A stretch of 6,795 nucleotides of DNA from JBDSTW01 sp039914705 (lineage in GTDB: Bacteria > Pseudomonadota > Gammaproteobacteria > SURF-13): NCBI GenBank assembly GCA_039914705.1, contig JBDSOT010000084.1, positions 1 through 6,795 on the forward strand, given 5' to 3'. Positions 1 to 5,120 of the stretch are shown in pieces. The position numbers and the translations under genes are program-made. The notes under the pieces were generated by a model. The model did not search any database and was not told the origin of the DNA. It worked only from the letters and a program-made list of their open reading frames with translations. Each line of letters starts with the position of its first letter. The stretch's first letter is position 1.

Positions 1-501
1 GAACCACAGCATCGCGGAGAACTTCATACGTTCGGCGAACGCGCCGACTATCAGTGCGGGCGTAATGATGGCGAAGGTGGCCTGGAATATTACAAACACC
101 GTCTCGGGGATGGTGACCCACACGGCGTCAACGGTTACGCCGCTCAGGAAGGCCTTGTTGAGACTGCCAAAGAATGAGTAGAAGTTGGTGACGCCCTTTT
201 CCATACCGGTGACGTCGAAGGCCATGCTGTAACCATACAACGCCCACAAAATTGTTATCAGAGACGTAATCGCGAAACACTGCATGAGCACGGACAACAC
301 ATTTTTACTGCGCACCATGCCTGCGTAAAATAAGGCCAAGCCGGGAATGGTCATGAGCAATACCAGCGCCGTGGAGGTAAGCATCCAAGCGGTATCGCCG
401 GAATTAATCGTGGGGGCATCAGCACCCAAAGCCAACATCGGCAGACCCATCAACACCAGCATCAAGACACTGAGCACACTTCTATTTTTAAAAATAGTCA
501 T
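1..501 (-). CDS. amtB: Ammonium transporter AmtB, N-terminal part (cut by window edge)
   Basis: Inner-membrane ammonium channel of the Amt/Mep/Rh family; the visible part is the first 167 codons, and the 3' end lies outside the window. Translation of the minus strand gives a hydrophobic leader ending near ALGADA (about residues 1-28), as in E. coli AmtB, which also has a cleaved signal peptide. It is followed by the family's first transmembrane block with TALVLLMTIPGLALFYAGMV (43-62), RSKNVLSVLMQ (64-74), FQATFAIIT (139-147) and LIVGAFAERMKFSA (150-163). By alignment from memory, F143 should correspond to the pore-gate Phe107 of mature E. coli AmtB. The start at 501 has a GAGG ribosome site six to seven nt upstream. 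The gene begins 16 nt after the glnK stop, so the two are co-transcribed, and GlnK is the known partner that plugs AmtB when ammonium is plentiful. Confidence 0.96.
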   Translation of the reverse strand, partial: MTIFKNRSVLSVLMLVLMGLPMLALGADAPTINSGDTAWMLTSTALVLLMTIPGLALFYAGMVRSKNVLSVLMQCFAITSLITILWALYGYSMAFDVTGMEKGVTNFYSFFGSLNKAFLSGVTVDAVWVTIPETVFVIFQATFAIITPALIVGAFAERMKFSAMLWF

Positions 502-517
502 TGGTTTTTCCTCATGA

Positions 518-856
518 TCAAAGCGCTTCAGGGCCGGTCTCGCCGGTGCGGATACGCACCACCTGCTCGAGATTGAAAACAAAGATCTTGCCATCGCCGA
601 TCTTGCCGGTGTTTGCCGATTTTTCCAGGGCCTCGATGACGTGGTCGACGAGTTCATCGCCGACCGCCGCCTCGATCTTTACCTTGGGCAGAAAATCCAC
701 CACGTATTCCGCGCCTCGATAAAGTTCTGTGTGACCCTTCTGACGCCCAAAGCCTTTAACCTCGGTTACGGTGATACCTTTTACCCCAATCTCCGACAAG
801 GCCTCGCGCACATCGTCGAGCTTGAACGGCTTGATAATGGCAGTTATTAATTTCAT
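518..856 (-). CDS. glnK: Nitrogen regulatory protein PII, GlnK type
   Basis: Trimeric PII signal protein, 112 residues, the usual length. It senses 2-oxoglutarate and ATP/ADP and, in the GlnK branch, binds AmtB to block ammonium entry. The T-loop is intact: KGFGRQKGHTELYRGAEYVV (34-53) with Tyr51, the residue uridylylated by GlnD in Proteobacteria. The B-loop TGKIGDGKIFV (83-93), with its ATP-binding Gly and Lys residues, and the C-loop arginines 101 and 103 (VRIRTGE) are also present. Sequence alone separates GlnK from GlnB poorly; the call rests on amtB following 16 nt downstream. The start at 856 has an AGGAGA ribosome site at 863-868 with a six-nt spacer. The gene is the middle member of the porin-glnK-amtB operon and should be nitrogen-controlled from the sigma-54 promoter near 1803-1817. 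Confidence 0.97.
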   Translation of the reverse strand: MKLITAIIKPFKLDDVREALSEIGVKGITVTEVKGFGRQKGHTELYRGAEYVVDFLPKVKIEAAVGDELVDHVIEALEKSANTGKIGDGKIFVFNLEQVVRIRTGETGPEAL

Positions 857-869
857 GCATGCTCTCCTG

Positions 870-882
870 TTACCGACGGTAA
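870..882 (-). repeat. Short palindrome in the porin-glnK gap
   Basis: TTACCG and CGGTAA flank a single base, a perfect 6-bp inverted repeat in the 48-nt gap between porin and glnK. In the mRNA it could fold as a 5-bp stem with a 3-nt loop, lying one to two nt before the AGGAGA ribosome site of glnK. It may be a small intercistronic hairpin that affects glnK translation or the stability of the upstream message. The function is not shown by the sequence. Confidence 0.35.
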
Positions 883-904
883 TTTTTGTTATGGCCCGAA
901 GTAA

Positions 905-1723
905 TTACAAGCTTCTCGATACCGTAAACACTACACGTGCATCGCACCAGTCCAGGCCACCGAAGCATTCTCCTTCATCCAGATTGCTATCGACATAGCT
1001 CAGATCCAAACCAAACCCCGCCACCTTTTTATTCACACCGATACGGTAATCCGTGTAGTCGGGGGCACCGAACAAAGTGTTATCCTCAACTGCTTGATGG
1101 CCGACATGGACGAGTAAGCCGAAGTCGTTGGGCAGCGGTACGTTTGCAGTAAGATCAATATAGTGGGCCGTGCCGGTTTCGGCAAAGAATTCGGGCGAGT
1201 AGTAGTACTTGACGGTGAACATGTTATAGGTGAGGCCAGCGTAGACTTCGGCGTAGTCGTAATTACGATCCTCGTCCGCGCCGGGGTAGAGATAGCCAAG
1301 CACACCAACGTCATAGCCCAGCTCACTGGAACCGAATTTGCTGGCGAAGCCGCCGAATACATCAAGCTCCAACGTAGCACCGTCCAGACCGCCGCTTTCG
1401 TCTTCATTGAAATCGACGTTAGAGGCCCAGGTTCCGGCGTAAAAGCCACTCACATGATTGACGTTGAAACCACCTTGGATTGCCGGATTTTCGTCCGTCT
1501 GCGAGATACCGCGAAAAGCGTAATCATTGGTCAGGGCCACGTTGCCGCTGAAGGTAAGGTCCGGTGTTGGCGGCTCTGCGTTGGCTTCGGCCACTATTGC
1601 CCCTTGTCCATCAACCTCACCGCGCAGGGCGGGCGTACCCGACTCCGGTTCGTCGACTGCCACGGCCCCCAGCGAACAGACCAGCAACCCACTTGCTGTG
1701 ACATTTCTAATAAAATTTTTCAT
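905..1723 (-). CDS. TorF/TIGR02001 (Gcw_chp)-type putative outer-membrane porin
   Basis: Predicted secreted beta-barrel protein, 272 residues. Residues 1-22 form a signal peptide (basic MKNFIRN, hydrophobic core, LGAVA cleavage region). About 30 acidic/Pro-rich residues follow, then the barrel from about residue 55. The family hallmarks are NDYAFRGISQ (66-75), PAIQGGF (80-86) and SGFYAGTWASNVDF (92-105), followed by alternating aromatic strands (YLYPG, YAEVYAGLTYNMFTVKYYYS). The C-terminus carries Cys253 and Cys260, a possible disulfide, and ends VVFTVSRSL; the last residue is Leu rather than the Phe common in outer-membrane proteins. An in-frame ATG at 1771 would add 16 residues, but only the ATG at 1723 has a ribosome site and begins a normal signal peptide. 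The protein is first in an operon with glnK and amtB behind a sigma-54 promoter. A role in letting ammonium or another nitrogen source cross the outer membrane is inference; the substrate is unknown. Confidence 0.88.
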   Translation of the reverse strand: MKNFIRNVTASGLLVCSLGAVAVDEPESGTPALRGEVDGQGAIVAEANAEPPTPDLTFSGNVALTNDYAFRGISQTDENPAIQGGFNVNHVSGFYAGTWASNVDFNEDESGGLDGATLELDVFGGFASKFGSSELGYDVGVLGYLYPGADEDRNYDYAEVYAGLTYNMFTVKYYYSPEFFAETGTAHYIDLTANVPLPNDFGLLVHVGHQAVEDNTLFGAPDYTDYRIGVNKKVAGFGLDLSYVDSNLDEGECFGGLDWCDARVVFTVSRSL

Positions 1724-1728
1724 GCTGC

Positions 1729-1734
1729 TCTCCC
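1729..1734 (-). promoter_or_regulatory. Ribosome binding site that fixes the porin start
   Basis: GGGAGA on the minus strand lies five nt before the ATG at 1723. The alternative upstream ATG at 1771 has no purine-rich site, so 1723 is the preferred start. Confidence 0.75.
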
Positions 1735-1802
1735 GTTTATTTTGAAGGTTTGACAAATAGGCCTCGCCCACTTAGGGTAGAACTATTGCTAAGTGCGAAA
1801 TT

Positions 1803-1817
1803 GCATTTCCTATGCCA
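1803..1817 (-). promoter_or_regulatory. Sigma-54 (RpoN) promoter of the porin-glnK-amtB operon
   Basis: The minus strand reads TGGCATAGGAAATGC, matching the -24/-12 consensus TGGCAC-N5-TTGC. The invariant GG and GC are present at the required spacing; the mismatches are T for C at the end of the -24 box and A for T at the start of the -12 box. Transcription would start near 1791, leaving a 68-nt leader before the porin ATG. Sigma-54 promoters need an enhancer-binding activator, and NtrC-like sites lie upstream at 1880-1927. Confidence 0.8.
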
Positions 1818-1830
1818 TGAGTTTTAATTA

Positions 1831-1859
1831 TTTACTATCAATAAGTTGAGCATCATAAA
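1831..1859 (+). promoter_or_regulatory. Weak candidate sigma-70 promoter for ubiK-comM
   Basis: TTTACT (1831-1836), a 17-nt gap and CATAAA (1854-1859) each match four of six consensus bases. It would give a leader of about 90 nt before ubiK and would overlap the predicted IHF site. This is a guess based on spacing and moderate matches; no better pair was seen in the divergent region. Confidence 0.22.
1836..1848 (+). promoter_or_regulatory. Predicted IHF binding site
   Basis: TATCAATAAGTTG is an exact match to the IHF consensus WATCAANNNNTTR. An A/T-rich run lies just 5' of it (1821-1835), the side on which strong IHF sites carry such a tract. It is centred near -51 relative to the predicted start, between the sigma-54 promoter and the NtrC-like sites. 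In known nitrogen promoters IHF sits here to bend DNA so that NtrC reaches the polymerase. Confidence 0.6.
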
Positions 1860-1879
1860 AATGCCGGCAGTCCACTTTA

Positions 1880-1896
1880 TGCACTAAACTGGAAAT
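1880..1896. promoter_or_regulatory. NtrC-like site, proximal
   Basis: TGCACTAAACTGGAAAT matches the NtrC palindrome TGCACC-W4-TGGTGCA at 11 of 17 positions: one good half-site and a degenerate second half. It is centred near -97 from the predicted sigma-54 start and 31 bp (about three helical turns) from the stronger distal site. That arrangement lets two NtrC dimers bind on the same face of the DNA. Confidence 0.5.
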
Positions 1897-1910
1897 AAAG
1901 CCAGCGGCGC

Positions 1911-1927
1911 TGCACCAATACTGTGCA
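1911..1927. promoter_or_regulatory. NtrC-like site, distal and strong
   Basis: TGCACCAATACTGTGCA matches 15 of 17 positions of the NtrC consensus TGCACC-W4-TGGTGCA. It is centred near -128 from the predicted sigma-54 start, the normal distance for an NtrC enhancer. It also lies only 27 bp before the ubiK start codon, within the likely ubiK leader. Confidence 0.7.
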
Positions 1928-1954
1928 ACAATTTCCAACTCTTGTGGAGGCAAT

Positions 1955-2224
1955 ATGATTAGACCAAAGACATTCGATGAGTTGGCACAACGCATCATCG
2001 ACGCCATTCCCGCCGGTGCGCGCACCCTCCAGCACGATGTGGAAAAAAATCTGCGCGCAGGCATGAATACGGCCTTCAGCAAATTCAATCTGGTGACGCG
2101 CGAGGAATTCGAGGTGCAAAGCGCGGTGCTGGCGCGCACACGCTTAAAACTGGAAACGCTGGAGACACAGGTTGCAGCCTTGGAAGCGCAGTTAAAGTCA
2201 GCCGGCAGCGTACCGTCTGCATGA
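1955..2224 (+). CDS. ubiK: Ubiquinone biosynthesis accessory factor UbiK (YqiC/BMFP family)
   Basis: Small accessory protein, 89 residues, of the family including E. coli YqiC/UbiK, which binds the lipid-binding factor UbiJ and supports aerobic ubiquinone synthesis. The diagnostic block is LVTREEFEVQSAVLARTRLK (46-65), very close to the E. coli segment [20 protein letters not shown]. It continues as a heptad-like coiled coil (LETLETQVAALEAQL, 66-80) of the kind that forms trimers. The N-terminal half (about 5-45) looks like the amphipathic helix that makes the family membrane-associated and, in vitro, membrane-fusing. TGGAGG lies a few nt before the ATG. It is divergent from the nitrogen operon and 33 nt upstream of comM, probably in one transcript with it. 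The NtrC-like sites lie in its leader. Confidence 0.92.
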   Translation: MIRPKTFDELAQRIIDAIPAGARTLQHDVEKNLRAGMNTAFSKFNLVTREEFEVQSAVLARTRLKLETLETQVAALEAQLKSAGSVPSA

Positions 2225-2240
2225 TGCATTCTTTAATGTC

Positions 2241-2250
2241 TTCTTAAGAA
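2241..2250. repeat. Perfect 10-bp palindrome before comM
   Basis: TTCTTAAGAA is a perfect palindrome within the 33-nt gap between ubiK and comM. Its AAGAA end, seven nt before the comM ATG, is the only purine run that could serve as a weak ribosome site. It may be coincidental in this A/T-rich gap. Confidence 0.3.
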
Positions 2251-2257
2251 TTCGCGT

Positions 2258-3772
2258 ATGTCACTTGCCGTGGTCTACAGCCGGGCACAGGCCGGTATCG
2301 ATGCCCCGTTGGTCACGGTTGAGGTGCATCTGTCGAACGGCCTGCCGAGCTTGTCTATCGTTGGATTACCCGAAACGGCGGTGAAGGAAAGTAAGGATCG
2401 CGTGCGCAGCGCCTTGCTTAATGCGCGCTTTGAATTTCCCGCGCGCCGGATTACCGTAAACCTCGCCCCCGCCGATTTGCCGAAGGAAGGCGGACGTTTC
2501 GACCTCGCCATCGCGCTCGGCATTCTCGCAGCATCGGGACAACTCCCCAAGCAAGGCTTACAGGATTATGAATTCGTGGGCGAACTCGCACTCACCGGCG
2601 AATTGCGCGCGGTGCGCGGCGTGTTGCCGGTTGCCTTACAGGCACGCGCGGCGGAACGTACCTTATTAGTGCCGCTCGAAAACGCCGACGAGGCCGCGTT
2701 GGTGAAGGGGGTTACGGTATTGGCCGCACGGCAATTGCTGGAGGTATGCGCGCATCTAAACGGCACGCAATTAATTTCCCCGCATCAAATAACAGACTCG
2801 CCGTCAGCAGGCGCGACTATAGATGATTTGGCCGATGTGCGCGGGCAGCATCACGCCAAGCGCGCGCTTGAGATCGCGGCCGCCGGTGGGCACAGTTTGC
2901 TTATGGTCGGCCCGCCCGGCACCGGTAAGACCATGCTCGCCAGCCGCCTCGCTGGTATTTTACCCGGCATGACCGAGACAGAGGCCGTAGAATCCGCCGC
3001 CATTCAGTCGGTCAGCGATCAAGGTTTTACTGCCGCGCAATGGGGCCAACGGCCATTCCGATCACCGCATCATACCGCCTCTAGCGTGGCGCTGGTCGGC
3101 GGTGGCAGTAATCCACGCCCCGGTGAGGTTTCGCTCGCGCATCATGGCGTGTTATTTCTCGATGAATTTCCGGAGTTCGACCGGCGCGTACTAGAGGTCT
3201 TGCGCGAACCGCTGGAATCCGGGCGCATTACTATTTCACGCGCGGCGCGGCAGGCGGAATTTCCCGCGAGTTTTCAGTTGATCGCTGCGATGAACCCCTG
3301 CCCGTGCGGTTATCTCGGCGATGCAGGCGGACGTTGCCATTGCAGCGTAGATCAAGTGCAGCGTTATCGAGGGCGCATATCCGGCCCGCTGCTGGATCGC
3401 ATCGACATGCACGTCGACGTGCCTGCCGTGCCGCGCGATGCCTTGTTTGCCAAGCCCGATGGTAGCATCGAGACCTCGCAACAGGTGCGCGAGCGTGTAG
3501 AAGCTGCGCGCGAACGCCAACTACGACGCAACGGTAAACCCAATCATGCATTGAAAAACAAGCAGATTGAAAAGCTCTGCAGGTTGAGTGAGCCTGACAG
3601 CCGCCTGCTGCAACAAGCCATCGAACGACTGGGCCTTTCGGCACGCGTCTATCATCGCATCCTCAAGGTTGCGCGCACGATTGCCGACCTCGCTGGTAGC
3701 GAAAATATCGGCACCGCGCATCTGACCGAGGCCATTTCCTATCGGCGTCTTGATCGTCCGGTTCATCGCTAG
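2258..3772 (+). CDS. comM: ComM/YifB family Mg-chelatase-like AAA+ ATPase (branch-migration helicase)
   Basis: Full-length 504-residue member of the YifB/ComM family (about 500 residues is usual). In Vibrio and relatives ComM is a hexameric helicase that extends strand exchange during natural transformation; in other bacteria its job is less clear. The N-terminal ChlI-type S5-fold domain (about 1-165) shows SIVGLPETAVKESKDRVRSA and NLAPADLPKEGGRFDLAIAL. The AAA+ core has Walker A GPPGTGKT (218-225), FRSPHHTAS and Walker B LFLDEF (299-304). Sensor-1 NPCPCGYLGD begins at Asn346. Cysteines 348, 350, 360 and 362 (CPC and CHC, nine residues apart) suggest a metal site. The C-terminal domain carries GLSARVYHRILKVARTIADL (459-478). 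The start is supported by N-terminal family similarity, since the ribosome site is weak. It follows ubiK closely. Confidence 0.95.
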   Translation: MSLAVVYSRAQAGIDAPLVTVEVHLSNGLPSLSIVGLPETAVKESKDRVRSALLNARFEFPARRITVNLAPADLPKEGGRFDLAIALGILAASGQLPKQGLQDYEFVGELALTGELRAVRGVLPVALQARAAERTLLVPLENADEAALVKGVTVLAARQLLEVCAHLNGTQLISPHQITDSPSAGATIDDLADVRGQHHAKRALEIAAAGGHSLLMVGPPGTGKTMLASRLAGILPGMTETEAVESAAIQSVSDQGFTAAQWGQRPFRSPHHTASSVALVGGGSNPRPGEVSLAHHGVLFLDEFPEFDRRVLEVLREPLESGRITISRAARQAEFPASFQLIAAMNPCPCGYLGDAGGRCHCSVDQVQRYRGRISGPLLDRIDMHVDVPAVPRDALFAKPDGSIETSQQVRERVEAARERQLRRNGKPNHALKNKQIEKLCRLSEPDSRLLQQAIERLGLSARVYHRILKVARTIADLAGSENIGTAHLTEAISYRRLDRPVHR

Positions 3773-3820
3773 ATCGTTTTATTAAATCACTCATATAACA
3801 TTCATTTTTCAGGAACACAC

Positions 3821-4300
3821 ATGATTAAAAAAAATACCGTCGTCAGCTTCAAATTCAAGGTCACCGATACCACTGGAAAATTGCTGGAAGAAAGTATCCA
3901 GCCTGCGGTTTATTTGCACGGCGGCTACGGCAACGTGCCCAAATATCTGGAAGAACAACTGGAAGGTCACAATGTTGGCGAGCATTTGAAGGTGCGCGTG
4001 GAGCCGCACCAGGGCTTCGGCGAGCGCGATGAAACATTGGTGCGCCATGAACGCCGCGACACCCTGCCCGCCGGACAACTTCACGTCGGCATGCAGATAG
4101 AGGCGCAACGCGAAGACACCAACGACTCTATGACATTTACTGTCACTGAGATCGACGAACTGGGTGTTACCTTAGATGCCAATCACCCGTTCGCGGGCAA
4201 GACCTTGATATTCGATATTGAAATAACCGACGTGCGTGCGGCGCGCGCCGAAGAAACCACGCACGGACATGCGCATGGGCCGGGCGGACATCATCATTAA
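3821..4300 (+). CDS. slyD: SlyD-type FKBP peptidyl-prolyl isomerase with His-rich tail
   Basis: Cytoplasmic prolyl isomerase and chaperone, 159 residues; no signal peptide. The FKBP halves are split by the insert-in-flap domain as in SlyD: residues 1-70 include YLHGGYGNVPKYLEEQLEGH (31-50) and PHQGFGERDETLV (62-74), the insert covers about 75-120, and the chain returns with NHPFAGKTLIFDIEI (121-135). The C-terminus has six histidines in 12 residues (HGHAHGPGGHHH, 148-159), shorter than the Cys/His tail of E. coli SlyD (196 residues) and lacking cysteine. Nickel or other divalent metal binding is likely from the family and tail. The ribosome site AGGA lies seven nt before the ATG. The 48-nt gap after comM has a TATAAC -10-like box at 3794-3799 without a good -35, so it may have its own promoter or be read through. 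A SlyD paralogue rather than the orthologue is possible. Confidence 0.9.
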   Translation: MIKKNTVVSFKFKVTDTTGKLLEESIQPAVYLHGGYGNVPKYLEEQLEGHNVGEHLKVRVEPHQGFGERDETLVRHERRDTLPAGQLHVGMQIEAQREDTNDSMTFTVTEIDELGVTLDANHPFAGKTLIFDIEITDVRAARAEETTHGHAHGPGGHHH

Positions 4301-4420
4301 TAAAAGCAAACGTCCGAGCCATAGCGCATGCGTAATATTGAACTTTAGATTATTAGCGTCGTCTAGAAGGGCATCATCGTAATCAGATGGTGACCCCTTA
4401 ACTAACGTGGAGATGTTCTT
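4301..4420. other. Intergenic gap slyD to EF-hand gene
   Basis: A 120-nt gap with an 8-bp palindrome CGCATGCG at 4325-4332. I see no convincing hairpin-plus-T-run terminator and no good promoter pair. The only clear signal is the GGAG ribosome site of the next gene, at the right end of the gap. Confidence 0.4.
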
Positions 4421-4996
4421 ATGGAAAAGAAAACTTTAATTGCATTGGCTGTGACCCTCTTCTGCGGCTCAGCGATTGCCGCATCGGACAACCCATCAAG
4501 CTCAAGCACCAGTGTCGGCTCAAGTGCCCACAGCGCGAGTTCAACCGTTACACCCTTTGCGCAATTGGATACGAACCGAGATGCTGCCCTCACCAAAGAC
4601 GAGCTGCAAAGCGTGCCAACTATCGCGAATAATTTCGATGAGATCGACTTTAACGGCGACGGCAAGATCATCGAACCCGATTACTATGCACTGATGGCCG
4701 CAATTGAAGCCGGACGGGCACCCTCGCTGCCGGAATATGCAACCCTGGACGTGAACAAGGATGGCATTGTCGAGCAGGCTGAATACACGGCTTTTCAATC
4801 AAGATTGCGAGATATTGACAAGCTGATGCTCAGCGGAAAATTGGGTTCCGGCTCCGTGGCCCAAGGCAACCGTGGAACGAGTGTACAGGGAGCGGCCGCT
4901 GGCACTAGCTCTACACCTGCCGATAGCTCCCTGAGCGCACCTTCTACCAGCGGCACGCAATCACCAACGGCTACTCCATCACCGGCCGTGCCTTAA
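4421..4996 (+). CDS. Secreted EF-hand calcium-binding protein
   Basis: Predicted exported protein of 191 residues with three EF-hand loops. The signal peptide is 1-20 (MEKK, hydrophobic core, cleavage after SAIA). A Ser-rich stretch follows (26-43). The calcium loops are at 50-61 (DTNRDAALTKDE; Asp1, Asn3, Asp5, Glu12, but Ala in place of the usual Gly6), 76-87 (DFNGDGKIIEPD; Asp rather than Glu at position 12) and 110-121 (DVNKDGIVEQAE; fully canonical). The first two are close enough to form a pair. The last 34 residues (158-191) are Ser/Thr/Pro/Ala-rich low complexity, probably disordered. GGAG precedes the ATG by about nine nt. No specific family function is recognised; calcium binding in the periplasm or outside the cell is inferred. 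It converges on purB across the hairpin at 5075-5115. Confidence 0.87.
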   Translation: MEKKTLIALAVTLFCGSAIAASDNPSSSSTSVGSSAHSASSTVTPFAQLDTNRDAALTKDELQSVPTIANNFDEIDFNGDGKIIEPDYYALMAAIEAGRAPSLPEYATLDVNKDGIVEQAEYTAFQSRLRDIDKLMLSGKLGSGSVAQGNRGTSVQGAAAGTSSTPADSSLSAPSTSGTQSPTATPSPAVP

Positions 4997-5074
4997 CGTA
5001 AAAGACTCCACGAAAGGGTAACAATAGGAGAAGCTAGTTAGGTTGGCTTATTTAAGCATAGGCAATGTCAACTG

Positions 5075-5115
5075 AACCCAATACCCCTCTCCGCCGGGAG
5101 AGAGGTATTGGGGTT
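5075..5115. terminator. Long hairpin between converging genes, possible bidirectional terminator or dispersed palindromic repeat
   Basis: Left arm 5075-5092 and right arm 5097-5115 pair over about 17 bp, with one mismatch, one bulged G and the loop GCCG (5093-5096). The core is CTCTCC/GGAGAG. It lies between the ends of the EF-hand gene and purB, five nt from the purB stop. Only three T residues (TTTATAA) follow on the plus strand and no T-run on the minus strand, so it is a poor classical intrinsic terminator. It also resembles the CCTCTCC...GGAGAGG palindromes found dispersed in some proteobacterial genomes. Confidence 0.55.
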
Positions 5116-5120
5116 TATAA

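Noticed and set aside
1163..1753. Plus-strand open frame of 196 codons opposite the porin gene
   Set aside because: It has no recognisable domain and no supporting ribosome site, and the opposite strand holds a clear family member with signal peptide. It is a shadow of the porin's codon bias.
1724..1771. Longer porin N-terminus starting at the ATG at 1771
   Set aside because: It would place 16 polar residues before the signal peptide and has no ribosome site; the ATG at 1723 has GGGAGA five nt upstream.
3231..3644. Minus-strand open frame opposite comM (137 codons)
   Set aside because: The translation is Arg/Ala/Cys-rich and without family motifs, and it lies inside the conserved AAA+ and C-terminal parts of comM; shadow frame.
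4301..4420. Intrinsic terminator after slyD
   Set aside because: I found only the 8-bp CGCATGCG palindrome, with no usable loop and no T-run after it.
5046..5057. Inverted repeat GCTTA-TT-TAAGC in the gap after the EF-hand gene
   Set aside because: The loop is only two nt, the stem is A/T-rich, and there is no associated gene start or T-run; compatible with chance.
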